A DNA stretch of 58,740 nucleotides, taken from the NCBI GenBank assembly GCA_020425125.1, contig JAGQRV010000006.1, forward strand, positions 135,795-194,534, in the 5' to 3' direction. A model generated the notes under the pieces. It saw only the letters and a program-made list of their open reading frames with translations, was not told the DNA's origin and did not search any database. A program made the position numbers and the translations under genes. This DNA comes from Paracoccaceae bacterium. GTDB lineage: Bacteria; Pseudomonadota; Alphaproteobacteria; Rhodobacterales; Rhodobacteraceae. This document shows, piece by piece, positions 26,611 through 36,061 of this stretch (positions are counted from its first letter, which is position 1; the number at the start of each line of letters is the position of its first letter).

Positions 26611-27171
26611 TCAGGCTCCGGATTCGGTCAGCGCTGCGATGATCGCGCGGGCGCTGTTGCTGTCCCAGTCGGCGCCGCCCTGGAGGCGGGCGATTTCCAT
26701 CCCGTCGCGGTCCAGAATGACCGTGACCGGCAGTCCGAAGACGGCCATGCTGCGGGCAAGGTTCATGTCAGGATCGGTGAAGGTCGGGAGGTGCGAGATT
26801 TCTTCCTCTTCGAAGAAGCGCCGGATGCCCTGCGGCGAATTTCGCCCGGTAGCGATCGTCACCACCGCAAAGTCCGCGCCGCCGAGTGATCCGTCGAGAC
26901 GATCCAGGGAGGCCATTTCCTCGCGGCAGGGCGCGCACCAGGTCGCCCAGAAATTCACCAGAACGACCTGCCCGCGAAAGTCCGAAAGGCTATGGGTGCC
27001 GCCTTCGAGATCGGCGAAAGCGGAGTCCGAAACCGGTTTCGGCACCGCGTGGACGACGAGCTTTTCCAGATCGCCGCTGCGCAAGGCTGCAAGATCGTCC
27101 GGGCTTTCCCCCGCCACGGCAATGGTGGGAGCCAGCGCCAGGGCGGCCAGGATCAGGGTCAGGCGGCGCAT
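26611..27171 (-). CDS. TlpA-like thioredoxin-fold disulfide reductase
   Basis: 186 aa with signal peptide ([20 protein letters not shown]). The redox motif WCAPC (Cys79, Cys82) in [14 protein letters not shown] and the cis-Pro region GLPVTVILD identify a periplasmic TlpA/ResA-type protein. Such proteins reduce apocytochromes or copper-chaperone and CuA cysteines; which applies here is unknown. GGGAGAG precedes ATG 27171. Divergent from argH. Confidence 0.92.
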   Translation of the reverse strand: MRRLTLILAALALAPTIAVAGESPDDLAALRSGDLEKLVVHAVPKPVSDSAFADLEGGTHSLSDFRGQVVLVNFWATWCAPCREEMASLDRLDGSLGGADFAVVTIATGRNSPQGIRRFFEEEEISHLPTFTDPDMNLARSMAVFGLPVTVILDRDGMEIARLQGGADWDSNSARAIIAALTESGA

Positions 27172-27341
27172 CGGATCTCTCCCATAGCGTGCGGGGTTCG
27201 TCGGCTCGGTCGGCGCGAGCATGCCGGGCAGGGACGGGGGGTCAAGCACGCCTCCGCGGGTCTGGCGCAGATGTGATCCGTTTGCGCGGGCCCGCCGGTG
27301 CGCCTATAGAAGCCCGCGACGTGGACGGACGGGACGACGCG

Positions 27342-28733
27342 ATGACCGAGGGCGGCAGCAATGCGATGTGGGGCGGACGGTTCAGCGCCGGGCCAGACGC
27401 GATCATGGAGGCAATCAACGCCTCGATCGGCTTCGACCGGCGACTGAGCGACCAGGATATCCGCGGGTCCAAGGCCCATGCGGCGATGCTGGCGCAGCAG
27501 GGCATCCTGACCCAAGCCGATGCCGAGGCGATCCGCGACGGCCTCGACAAGGTCAAGGCCGAGATCGACGCGGGCGATTTCGCCTTCTCGACCGCACTCG
27601 AAGACATCCACATGAACGTGGAAAGCCGCCTGCGCGAGCTGATCGGCGCTGCGGCCGGGCGGTTGCACACGGCCCGGTCGCGCAACGACCAGGTGGCCAC
27701 CGATTTTCGTCTCTGGGTGCGCGACCAGTGCGATGCGGCGCTGACCGGAATCGCCACGCTCCAGCGCGCCCTTGTCGCGCAGGCCGAGTCCGGGGCGGAC
27801 TGGGTGATGCCGGGCTTCACGCATCTCCAGACCGCGCAGCCGGTGACCTGGGGCCACCACATGATGGCCTACGTCGAAATGCTGGCACGCGACGCCGGCC
27901 GCTTCGGCGATGCGCGGGCCCGGATGAACGAATGTCCCCTGGGCGCCGCGGCGCTGGCCGGCACCTCGTTTCCGATCGACCGGAGCGCGACTGCCGCGGC
28001 ACTTGGCTTCGACCGGCCGATGGCCAACTCGCTCGATGCGGTGTCGGACCGGGATTTCGCGCTGGAGTTCCTCGCCGCTTCCTCGATCTGCGCCCTGCAC
28101 CTGTCCCGCCTGGCCGAGGAACTGGTGATCTGGTCGTCGGCCCAGTTCCGCTTCGTGGTCCTGTCCGACCGCTTCTCCACTGGCTCGTCGATCATGCCGC
28201 AGAAGAAGAATCCCGACGCTGCCGAACTGATCCGGGCCAAGATCGGCCGGATCGTCGGCGCCAGCATGGCGCTGCTGGTGGTGATGAAGGGCCTTCCGCT
28301 GGCCTATTCCAAGGACATGCAGGAAGACAAGGAACAGGTCTTCGACGCTGCGGATACGCTGATGCTGGTCCTCGCGGCGATGGACGGCATGGTGCGTGAC
28401 ATGACCGCCAATCGCGATGCGCTGGAGGCGTCGGCATCGAGCGGCTTTTCGACCGCGACCGATCTTGCCGACTGGCTGGTCCGCGAACTGGGGTTGCCGT
28501 TCCGCGAGGCCCACCACGTGACGGGCGCCCTTGTGGCCCTGGCGGAAGGTCGCGGCGTCGATCTGCCCGACCTTAATCTTGCGGATATGCAGGGCGTGCA
28601 CCCGGAGATTCGCGCGGAGGTGTTCGATGTACTCGGGGTCCGGAATTCAGTGGCGAGCCGGACAAGCTATGGCGGCACAGCGCCTGCGCGGGTGCGCGAA
28701 CAGGTGGCGCGCTGGAAGGAGGCGCTTGCATGA
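27342..28733 (+). CDS. argH: Argininosuccinate lyase
   Basis: 463 aa, full length, last step of arginine synthesis. Fumarase/lyase superfamily signature [15 protein letters not shown] is intact, as are SRNDQ near 110 and the substrate-binding [13 protein letters not shown] region. ATG 27342 starts [14 protein letters not shown]; the Shine-Dalgarno is weak and an internal ATG at 27366 cannot be ruled out. Overlaps the next gene by 4 bp. Confidence 0.97.
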   Translation: MTEGGSNAMWGGRFSAGPDAIMEAINASIGFDRRLSDQDIRGSKAHAAMLAQQGILTQADAEAIRDGLDKVKAEIDAGDFAFSTALEDIHMNVESRLRELIGAAAGRLHTARSRNDQVATDFRLWVRDQCDAALTGIATLQRALVAQAESGADWVMPGFTHLQTAQPVTWGHHMMAYVEMLARDAGRFGDARARMNECPLGAAALAGTSFPIDRSATAAALGFDRPMANSLDAVSDRDFALEFLAASSICALHLSRLAEELVIWSSAQFRFVVLSDRFSTGSSIMPQKKNPDAAELIRAKIGRIVGASMALLVVMKGLPLAYSKDMQEDKEQVFDAADTLMLVLAAMDGMVRDMTANRDALEASASSGFSTATDLADWLVRELGLPFREAHHVTGALVALAEGRGVDLPDLNLADMQGVHPEIRAEVFDVLGVRNSVASRTSYGGTAPARVREQVARWKEALA

Positions 28734-29032
28734 CAAGGATGCGGATGATCGGTGCCACGCTCGCGCTGTCGGGACTTGCGGCCTGCGCGCAGGTCTCTCC
28801 CGATGCCGGCGCGTCGGTCGGAGCCGGGGGCGCTTCGGCGCGGGCGGGGGTCGATGCCGGCCCGGTCAATGCCGGGGTCTCGACCTCGGGCGCCTATGCT
28901 TCGACTTCGGTGGCGGGGCCGGGCAGTACCCGCGTCGGCGTCGGAACCGGCGGTGCCTATGCCTCCACCAGCCTCGGACATTCGCCGGTGCGCATCGGCA
29001 TCGGGCTTGGCGGCGTGAGGCTGGGAATATGA
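28730..29032 (+). CDS. Small Gly/Ala/Ser-rich putative lipoprotein
   Basis: 100 aa. Lipobox LAAC places the lipidated Cys at 19. The mature part is almost only Gly, Ala, Ser, Thr and Val with an internal repeat: GAYASTS occurs twice about 26 residues apart, with VGVG/RIGIG strands. It starts in the argH stop (ATGA) and ends in the next start (ATGA), so it is translated as part of the argH-lysA operon. Its function is unknown. Confidence 0.75.
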   Translation: MTRMRMIGATLALSGLAACAQVSPDAGASVGAGGASARAGVDAGPVNAGVSTSGAYASTSVAGPGSTRVGVGTGGAYASTSLGHSPVRIGIGLGGVRLGI

Positions 29033-29208
29033 TCGCCCGTTTCATCGCGGCTGCCCTGGTTCTGTCCCTGCTCGCCGCCTGCGGACTTGAAGGACCGCCG
29101 ATCCGGCCGAAACCGAACCAGCCGGCGGACACGCAGACCGACACCGGCGGCCGGGTCACGGTCGAAGGCGGCGGCTATATCGGCGGTGCGATCACCGAGG
29201 AAGACTGA
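29029..29208 (+). CDS. lptM: LptM-like small lipoprotein
   Basis: 59 aa. Signal with lipobox LAAC (Cys18) followed by GLEGPPIRPKP, which matches the short CGxxGPxxxP motif of LptM (formerly YifL), the lipoprotein that helps mature the LptD/E LPS translocon in E. coli. Located between argH and lysA, as for similar small lipoproteins in proteobacteria. Overlaps the previous stop by 4 bp. The match is short, so the call relies on motif plus location. Confidence 0.7.
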   Translation: MIARFIAAALVLSLLAACGLEGPPIRPKPNQPADTQTDTGGRVTVEGGGYIGGAITEED

Positions 29209-29276
29209 CCGCGCGGCCATTGCAAACTGCCGTGACCCTGATATGACCGCCCGCGTCTGGGGGCGGGGGCTGGTGC

Positions 29277-30566
29277 ATGGACCATTTTCTCTATCGGAAC
29301 GGGCAGCTTCACGCCGAGGACGTCCCCGTGGCCGAGATCGCCGCAGCCGTCGGGACGCCCTTCTACTGCTATTCCTCGGCGACGCTTCTGCGCCATTTCC
29401 GGCTGTTCGACGAAGCGCTCGCCGGGCTTGATCATCTGGTCTGCTATGCGGTCAAGGCGAACTCCAACCAGGCGATCCTGACGCTTCTGGCCGGAGCCGG
29501 TGCCGGGATGGACGTCGTGTCCGGCGGAGAGTACGCGCGTGCCCGTGCCGCAGGCGTTCCCGGAGAACGCATCGTCTTCTCGGGTGTCGGCAAGACCCGC
29601 GCCGAGATGCGCGTCGCGCTGGAGGGCGGCATCCGTCAGTTCAACGTGGAATCCGAACCCGAACTCGAGGCGCTGTCGGAGATCGCGGCAAGCCTCGGCC
29701 GAGTCGCGCCGATTGCGCTCCGCGTCAATCCCGACGTTGACGCCAGGACTCACGCCAAGATCGCCACCGGAAAGTCCGAGAACAAGTTCGGCATTCCGAT
29801 CGCGCGCGCCCGCGAGGTTTATGCCGCGGCGGGACGGCTTCCGGGGATCGATGTCGTGGGTGTCGACGTGCATATCGGCAGCCAATTGACCGAACTTGCA
29901 CCGTTCCGCGCCGCCTACGAGAAGGTCGCGGAGCTGGCGCGGATGCTTCGGGGCGACGGGCATGACATTCGCCGCCTCGATTTGGGTGGCGGTCTCGGCA
30001 TTCCCTACACGCGATCGAACGAGGCGCCTCCGCTTCCCAGCGAATACGGTGCCCTCATCCGCGAGACGGTGGGCGATCTCGGCTGCGAGGTCGAAATCGA
30101 ACCCGGGCGCCTGATTGCCGGAAATGCAGGCATCCTCGTCAGCCGCGTCATCTATGTCAAAAGCGGGGCGGAGCGGGACTTCCTGATCCTGGATGCGGCC
30201 ATGAACGATCTGGTGCGGCCGTCGATGTACGACGCGCACCATGACATCGTTCCGGTGGTCGAGCCGGAAGTGGCGGTGCCGCTCTTGCCCTTCGACGTTG
30301 TCGGACCGGTTTGCGAGACGGGCGACACCTTCGCGCGCGCCCGAGCTCTGCCGCCCTTCGCTGCCGGTGATCTGGTCGCCTTCCGCTCGGCCGGGGCCTA
30401 TGGCGCGGTGATGGCGTCCGAATACAATACCCGTCCGCTTGTTCCGGAAGTGATGGTTTCCGGCACCCGATGGGGCCAAGTCCGCGCGCGGCCGACGCTG
30501 GACGAGATCATCGCCCGGGACAACGTGCCCGATTGGCTTCCAACAAACGAATCCATGCCCGATTAG
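29277..30566 (+). CDS. lysA: Diaminopimelate decarboxylase
   Basis: 429 aa PLP enzyme (fold type III) making L-lysine from meso-diaminopimelate. PLP lysine in CYAVKANSN, the Gly-rich GGGLGIPY phosphate loop, HIGSQL and the late catalytic segment PVCETGDTF are all present. ATG 29277 begins MDHFLYRNGQL. Last gene of the argH-lysA operon. Confidence 0.97.
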   Translation: MDHFLYRNGQLHAEDVPVAEIAAAVGTPFYCYSSATLLRHFRLFDEALAGLDHLVCYAVKANSNQAILTLLAGAGAGMDVVSGGEYARARAAGVPGERIVFSGVGKTRAEMRVALEGGIRQFNVESEPELEALSEIAASLGRVAPIALRVNPDVDARTHAKIATGKSENKFGIPIARAREVYAAAGRLPGIDVVGVDVHIGSQLTELAPFRAAYEKVAELARMLRGDGHDIRRLDLGGGLGIPYTRSNEAPPLPSEYGALIRETVGDLGCEVEIEPGRLIAGNAGILVSRVIYVKSGAERDFLILDAAMNDLVRPSMYDAHHDIVPVVEPEVAVPLLPFDVVGPVCETGDTFARARALPPFAAGDLVAFRSAGAYGAVMASEYNTRPLVPEVMVSGTRWGQVRARPTLDEIIARDNVPDWLPTNESMPD

Positions 30567-30570
30567 TTCC

Positions 30571-30584
30571 GTTCGATTTCGAAC
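30571..30584. repeat. Perfect inverted repeat between lysA and wrbA
   Basis: GTTCGA-TT-TCGAAC, 6-bp arms with 2-bp centre, 4 bp after the lysA stop and 92 bp before wrbA. There is no T-run after it. An operator for wrbA or a weak 3' hairpin are both possible. Confidence 0.35.
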
Positions 30585-30675
30585 AGAGACGGCGCGAATG
30601 CGCATATATACCTCTCTTTTCGCACCGATCTTCGGGCTCTATGTGTTGGGGGACGCAACCCAAGGAGGTTCCCCC

Positions 30676-31302
30676 ATGTCTGTACCCAAGATCGCCGTCA
30701 TCTTCTATTCAACCTATGGCACCAACCATCAGGTGGCGCAGGCCGCCGCCGAGGCCGCGAAGGCCGCGGGTGCCGATGTGCGCCTGCGTCGGTTCCGTGA
30801 AACTGCGCCGAAGGATGTCGTGGAGGGACAGGACGCATGGAAGGCGCAGCTCGAGAAGATGTCGAGCATTCCCGAGATTAGCCATGACGACATGGAATGG
30901 GCCGACGGGTACTTCATTTCATCTCCGACCCGCTATGGTTCGGTGACCAGCCAGGTCCGCGCATTCATCGATACGCTCGGCGGCCTCTGGATGCAGGGCA
31001 AGCTGGCCGACAAGACTGTCACCGCGACCACCAGCGCCCAGAACACCCATGGCGGTCAGGAATCCACCCTGCTCGGTCTCTACACATCTCTGATGCACTG
31101 GGGCGCGATCATTGTGACGCCCGGCTACACCGATGAAGCGATCTTCAAGGCGGGCGGCAATCCGTATGGCTTTTCGACCAATGCGGGCAATTTCGACGAG
31201 GCCGGCAAGGCCGCCGTCGCCCATCAGGCGAAACGCCTGGTTGAGGTGACTGCAAAGCTCATCGGACAGCGCGGATCCGCCGGTTCGTTGAGCGCGGCCT
31301 GA
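30676..31302 (+). CDS. wrbA: NAD(P)H:quinone oxidoreductase WrbA
   Basis: 208 aa flavodoxin-like FMN enzyme that reduces quinones by two electrons. FMN-binding starts with VIFYSTYGTNHQVAQ; SPTRYGSVTSQVR and TTSAQNTHGGQESTL are the family marks. AAGGAGG (30662-30668) fixes ATG 30676. Separate transcription unit from lysA is likely (109-bp gap with inverted repeat). Confidence 0.95.
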   Translation: MSVPKIAVIFYSTYGTNHQVAQAAAEAAKAAGADVRLRRFRETAPKDVVEGQDAWKAQLEKMSSIPEISHDDMEWADGYFISSPTRYGSVTSQVRAFIDTLGGLWMQGKLADKTVTATTSAQNTHGGQESTLLGLYTSLMHWGAIIVTPGYTDEAIFKAGGNPYGFSTNAGNFDEAGKAAVAHQAKRLVEVTAKLIGQRGSAGSLSAA

Positions 31303-31442
31303 TCAAAGTCCGGGCGTCCGCTCAATTCGCGGGCATTGGCGGAAAACCGGGCAGGTGTGGCGGGGCCCCCCTTTGCGGCGGGTCCGGGCTGCGCTAGATT
31401 TGTGGCCTGCGGCTGCAATTGCCGCGGGAAACGGAGGCCCGG

Positions 31443-33956
31443 ATGGACGACCCGTCCCACGCCCCAGCGGCGACGGACCCGAAGCAACGGCTGGCATGGC
31501 CGCTGCGCCTGACCCGTCTCGGCCTTGTCGCCGAACGGGTCGTGCGCGCCTTCTGGCCGCTCTGGACGGTGCTTCTCGTCGTTCTGGCAGCGTTGCTTCT
31601 GGGCCTGCACGACATCCTGCCGCTGGAACTGGTCTGGACCGGGCTGCTTGCCGCCGTCGCAACGGCGCTGTGGGCTGCGGTCTTTGCCGTCCGGCGGTTC
31701 CGCTGGCCGAGCGCGGCCGAGGCCGAACGCCGGCTTGACGCCACGCTTGGCGAACACCCGCTGACGGCACTTGCCGATCACCAGGCCATCGGCGCGGGCG
31801 ATGCAGCGTCCGAACGGGTCTGGCAGGCGCATCTGAATCGGATGATGGAGCGCGCTCAGGGCGCGCGCCCGGTCGCGCCGGATCTGAAGCTTGCCCGGTT
31901 CGACAGGTACGGCCTGCGCTATGTCGCGCTGACGGTGTTTGCGACGGCGCTGGTCTTCGGTTCCGTCCTGCGGCTCGACAGCATGAGCGGGATCGTCGCG
32001 GTACCGGGCCGGACCGTGGCCGCCGGGCCAAGCTGGGAAGGCTGGATCGAGCCGCCTGCCTATACAGGACGGCCGTCACTGTATCTCAATGACTTGCCTG
32101 CCGGCCCGGTGGAAGTGCCGGCAGGCAGCCGGGTGGAACTACGCCTTTACGGGGACGCGGGCGAGCTTGCGGTAGCCGAGACCGTTTCCGGCCGGACGGG
32201 CGAGACCGGCAGCGCGTCGGACACGGTTCAGAGCTTCGAGGTGACGCAGGCCGGGAAAATCGAGGTTCTCGGCGAAGGCGGTGCGGCCTGGGCGATCCAG
32301 TTGATGCCGGACGCCCCGCCCGAGGTGGCCGTCGAAGGGCCGCCGCGCCGCTCGGCTGCAGGTGAGATGACCCAGCCCTACAGCGCGAAGGACGATTTCG
32401 GGGTCCAGTCCGGGCGGGCCGTGCTTCATCTTGATCTCGATCGGGTCGACCGGCGTTACGGCCTCGCGACGGCCCCGGAGCCGCGTGACGATATCGAGGT
32501 CGCGCTGCCGATGCCGATCACTGGGGGGCGCACCGAATTCGTCGAGTCGCTGGTCGAGGATTTTTCCAAGCATCCCTGGGCCGGACTGCCGGTGACGATG
32601 ACCCTTGAGGTGGTCGATGCAGCGGGAAATGTCGGAACGTCGGAACCCGAGCAGTTGGACGCACTGCCAGGGCGCCGGTTCTTCGACCCGCTGGCCAAGG
32701 CGCTCATCGAAGAGCGGCGCGATTTGCTCTGGTCCCGCGAGAACGCGCCGCGGGTGGCGCAACTCTTGCGTGCGGTGTCGCATCATCCCGAGGATTTTTT
32801 CCGGGTCGAGACCGACTACATGCGCCTGCGCTTCATCGCCCGCGATCTCGAATCTTCGGCGCGGTCGGGGCTGAGCCAGGCGAAGCAGGACGAGATCGCC
32901 GAAGCGCTCTGGGCGCTGGCCGTGCAGATCGAGGAGGGCGACCTGTCCGATGCCATGGCGCAGCTGCGGCGGGCGCAGGAGCGCCTGTCCGAAGCAATGA
33001 AGAACGGCGCCTCGCAGGAAGAGATCGCGGACCTGATGCAGGATCTGCGCGAAGCGATGCAGAACTACATGCGCCAGCTTGCCGAGCAGGCGCAGCGCAG
33101 CGACGAGCAGCGCGATCTGTCGGACGCGCAGGAGATTACCGGCCAGCAGCTTCAGGATCTGCTGAACCGGCTGCAGGATCTGATGGAGCAGGGCCGGATG
33201 GCCGAGGCGCAGGCGCTTCTGGAGCAGCTTAACCGGCTGATGGAAAACCTGCAGATGGCGCAGAATCAGGGGCAAGGCCAGCAGAGCCCCGGCCAGCAGG
33301 CGCTGCAGGGATTGCAGGATTCGCTTCGGAACCAGCAGCAGCTCTCAGATGACTCCTTCCAGGGCCTTCAAGGTCAAGGAGGCGCCCAGCAGAGCCAGCG
33401 CGGGCAGCGGGGACAGGGACGGAGCCAAGCGGACAACCAGGGCGGCGAAGGCCGCGATCTGGGTGACCAGCTCGCCGACCGGCAGCAGGCGCTGCGCAAC
33501 GAATTGCAGCGGCAGCGCGAGCAGCTTCCCGGCATGGGAGAGGGGACGGAATCGGCCCGCCGCTCTCTGGACGAGGCGGGGCGCGCGATGGACAACGCCG
33601 AACAGGCCCTGCGCGAGAACGACTTGTCCGGCGCCATGGACAGCCAGGCCGAGGCGATGGACCGGTTGCGCGACGGCATCCAGAGTCTGGGCGAGGATCT
33701 TGCCCAGCAGCAGATGCAGGGACAGGGACAGCAGGGCGACATGATGGGACAGTCCGGCCCCAATTCGCGGCGCGACCCTCTGGGCCGGGACACTGGCGGC
33801 GAGGGGCCGGTGGGAACCCGTAACAACCTGCTTCAGGACGACGACGTCTATCGCCGCGCCCGCGATCTCCTGGAGGAGATCCAGCGCCGCTCCAGCGATC
33901 GTACCCGCCCCGAACAGGAGCTCGACTATCTGCGCCGCCTGCTCGACCGCTTCTAG
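31443..33956 (+). CDS. DUF4175/TIGR02302 large envelope protein with Gln-rich coiled coil
   Basis: 837 aa. Two hydrophobic membrane segments near the N-terminus (about 35-75), a third near 165-185, then a beta-rich periplasmic part, then from about 480 to 790 a long helical, Gln/Glu/Ala-rich region with coiled-coil spacing and low-complexity stretches (QGQGQQSPGQQ, QRGQRGQG). It closes with a charged ELDYLRRLLDRF end. The family is known in alphaproteobacteria without assigned function. GGAGG upstream supports ATG 31443. Stop lies 6 bp from the convergent zinc-ribbon gene. Confidence 0.85.
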   Translation: MDDPSHAPAATDPKQRLAWPLRLTRLGLVAERVVRAFWPLWTVLLVVLAALLLGLHDILPLELVWTGLLAAVATALWAAVFAVRRFRWPSAAEAERRLDATLGEHPLTALADHQAIGAGDAASERVWQAHLNRMMERAQGARPVAPDLKLARFDRYGLRYVALTVFATALVFGSVLRLDSMSGIVAVPGRTVAAGPSWEGWIEPPAYTGRPSLYLNDLPAGPVEVPAGSRVELRLYGDAGELAVAETVSGRTGETGSASDTVQSFEVTQAGKIEVLGEGGAAWAIQLMPDAPPEVAVEGPPRRSAAGEMTQPYSAKDDFGVQSGRAVLHLDLDRVDRRYGLATAPEPRDDIEVALPMPITGGRTEFVESLVEDFSKHPWAGLPVTMTLEVVDAAGNVGTSEPEQLDALPGRRFFDPLAKALIEERRDLLWSRENAPRVAQLLRAVSHHPEDFFRVETDYMRLRFIARDLESSARSGLSQAKQDEIAEALWALAVQIEEGDLSDAMAQLRRAQERLSEAMKNGASQEEIADLMQDLREAMQNYMRQLAEQAQRSDEQRDLSDAQEITGQQLQDLLNRLQDLMEQGRMAEAQALLEQLNRLMENLQMAQNQGQGQQSPGQQALQGLQDSLRNQQQLSDDSFQGLQGQGGAQQSQRGQRGQGRSQADNQGGEGRDLGDQLADRQQALRNELQRQREQLPGMGEGTESARRSLDEAGRAMDNAEQALRENDLSGAMDSQAEAMDRLRDGIQSLGEDLAQQQMQGQGQQGDMMGQSGPNSRRDPLGRDTGGEGPVGTRNNLLQDDDVYRRARDLLEEIQRRSSDRTRPEQELDYLRRLLDRF

Positions 33957-33962
33957 AGGCCG

Positions 33963-35144
33963 TCAGGACGCGCCGGAAAAGACCGCCCGGAACATCTCCA
34001 CCAGAGTTGCCTGGACGTGGTCGCCGTGGTCGATGACGGCTTCGGCGAAGGGCGTGCCGGCGGGCAGCCAGCGCGCCAGCAACGGCGCCGCGAGATAGAG
34101 CAGCACGGCCGCGCAGCAGAGGCCGGCCGTGGTGCCGAAGCCCAGCCGAAAGCCGCGCCGCCGCTGTTGTGCGATCACCAGGGCGCGCTGTCTCTCGGAC
34201 AGCTTGACCGGAAGGTTGCGTGGCGGCGCGGGACGCTCGGCGGCCGGGCGGAGCGGGACCGGCCGCACCTGAGCGGCAGCTTCCGGCTCGTCGGTCGGGT
34301 CCGAGGGCGCCGGTTCGGTTGCGGGGGCGGCGGGCCGGAGCGACGGTCCGGGATCGGAGAGAAGGGGTGGCGGCGTCCGTCGCTGTGCCGCACCCGCATC
34401 TTCCACTGCGGCTTCGCTGTCGGCCGGTCCGAGTGTGGCGCTGCTGCGCTCGGCGGCCTTCAGGCGCGCCAGCCGGTCCCGCGCCGTCGTCGGGTAGTTC
34501 GACCCCGTCGGACCCGAGGGGGATGCAGTCGCGCTGCGTCCGGAGGTTCGTGCCTCGGTCTCGATCGCGGCTTCCTCGCGCAGGATGCGCAGCACGTCGG
34601 GGTCGACCCGCCGAGGCGGCGAGTCCGGGCTGGGCGGGGCAGGGGCGCCGGTGTCATCGGCATCGTCCGCGGGCTCCTCCTCCGCCGATGCGGCAGGGGA
34701 CCGGGCCGCCGGGCCACCCTTGGCGGGCGCAGCGGCCCCGGCTTGCGGCGCGTCTTGGTTTGGCGCGGACGACAGCACGGGCGGGTCTGCCTTGACAGCC
34801 TGGCCCGGATGGTCCGTCGCGGCCGCAGGGGGCGCAGCGCCGGAAGACGGTTCGATGACCGGAGAAGTCTTGCGCGCTGCCTCACCCATGGCCGAACGCA
34901 GCCGGTCGAGCCCGCCCGCGTCGTCCTTCTCGCCCGGCCCGGCCGGCGCTGCAGCGCTGCCTTCGGCCATGCCGGACGCCGGCTCTTGATCGGGCGTGCC
35001 GTCTGGCCGCGACGAACCTGGCGGGGCGGCGAGTTGATACCAAGCATAGGCGCAGGCGGCGCATTGCACCTCGCGTCCCGGTGCCGGAACGGCGGCGTCC
35101 GGAATCGCGTACACGGCCCCGCAATTCGGGCAGATGATCCGCAT
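33963..35144 (-). CDS. MJ0042-type zinc-ribbon membrane protein
   Basis: 393 aa. N-terminal zinc ribbon with CPNC at 5-8 and CAAC at 28-31 (MJ0042/FinD-like). About 230 residues of Pro/Ala/Ser/Glu-rich, probably disordered sequence follow, then one membrane helix near 345-365 (TAGLCCAAVLLYLAAPLLA) and a short periplasmic end. Proteins of this layout are common in alphaproteobacteria and have no known function. Divergent from plsC with a 152-bp gap. Confidence 0.8.
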   Translation of the reverse strand: MRIICPNCGAVYAIPDAAVPAPGREVQCAACAYAWYQLAAPPGSSRPDGTPDQEPASGMAEGSAAAPAGPGEKDDAGGLDRLRSAMGEAARKTSPVIEPSSGAAPPAAATDHPGQAVKADPPVLSSAPNQDAPQAGAAAPAKGGPAARSPAASAEEEPADDADDTGAPAPPSPDSPPRRVDPDVLRILREEAAIETEARTSGRSATASPSGPTGSNYPTTARDRLARLKAAERSSATLGPADSEAAVEDAGAAQRRTPPPLLSDPGPSLRPAAPATEPAPSDPTDEPEAAAQVRPVPLRPAAERPAPPRNLPVKLSERQRALVIAQQRRRGFRLGFGTTAGLCCAAVLLYLAAPLLARWLPAGTPFAEAVIDHGDHVQATLVEMFRAVFSGAS

Positions 35145-35296
35145 GGGTGTGCCCCGTTCTGTCTGGTGTCTGCTCGGTGCGCGACTCTAGCAGTCCTGAC
35201 CGGCACGGCAAGTGCCGCCAGATATCGCGCCTCGGGCGTTGCGCGCCTCATGGGCTTGCGGCAGTCTCGAACCGGCGAGCATCGAAGGGGGAGCAG

Positions 35297-36055
35297 ATGG
35301 ATCGCGGAGCTCGCAGCGGTTTGGCTGCAGCCGGGCGCTGGCTTCGGTCATGTGCGTTCGTGGTGCAGATGTATGCGGCGATGGCGGTCCTGGCGCTTTT
35401 CTTCACGCCGTGGGCGATCGTGGACCGGCGCGGCGCCTTCGCCGCGATCCAGGTCTATTGCCGCTATGTCCGATGGTCCGCGGCATGGATGGTCGGTCTG
35501 GCGTCGGAAATCCGCGGCGAGGTTCCGTCCGACGAAGTTCTGATTGCCGCCAAGCACCAGAGTTTCTTCGACATCATCCTGATCTGTTCGGTACTGCCGC
35601 GACCGAAATTCATCATGAAGAAGGAACTGCGCTTCGCCCCGATCCTGGGCTGGTACGCCCTTCGGATCGGCTGCGTGCCGGTGGACCGTGGCCGGAAGAG
35701 CCAGGCCGTCGCCCAGATGCTGGCCGATGTCGCCGCAGGGCGTGCCGAGCCCGGACAGCTGATCATCTATCCTCAGGGAACCCGAGTGGCGCCGGGTGCA
35801 AAGCGGCCCTACAAGATGGGCACCGGCGCGCTTTATACCGCCAGCGGCCTGCCCTGCATTCCGGCGGCGACCAATGTCGGCGTGTTCTGGCCGCGCCGAC
35901 GGATCCGGCGCGACCCGGGCCTCGCCGTGGTCGAATTCCTGCCGCCGATCCCGCCGACGCTCACCCATGACGCCTTCATGGTCCGGCTGGAGCGCACCAT
36001 CGAGACCGCGTCAGACGCGTTGATGGCCGAGGCTGGCAGGCGGCCGCCGCGCTGA
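35297..36055 (+). CDS. plsC: 1-acyl-sn-glycerol-3-phosphate acyltransferase
   Basis: 252 aa membrane-associated enzyme making phosphatidic acid from lysophosphatidic acid. Hydrophobic N-terminal helix, HX4D motif HQSFFD, and the acceptor-binding PQGTR motif are present. AAGGGGGAG just upstream supports ATG 35297. Other PlsC-fold enzymes, such as lyso-ornithine-lipid acyltransferase OlsA, look similar, so the exact acceptor is not certain. Confidence 0.88.
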   Translation: MDRGARSGLAAAGRWLRSCAFVVQMYAAMAVLALFFTPWAIVDRRGAFAAIQVYCRYVRWSAAWMVGLASEIRGEVPSDEVLIAAKHQSFFDIILICSVLPRPKFIMKKELRFAPILGWYALRIGCVPVDRGRKSQAVAQMLADVAAGRAEPGQLIIYPQGTRVAPGAKRPYKMGTGALYTASGLPCIPAATNVGVFWPRRRIRRDPGLAVVEFLPPIPPTLTHDAFMVRLERTIETASDALMAEAGRRPPR

Positions 36056-36061
36056 GCGCGT

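Noticed and set aside
34017-35543. 508-codon plus-strand open frame across the zinc-ribbon gene
   Set aside because: Low-complexity Arg/Gly-rich translation with no motif; the minus strand has a CPNC/CAAC ribbon and a membrane helix.
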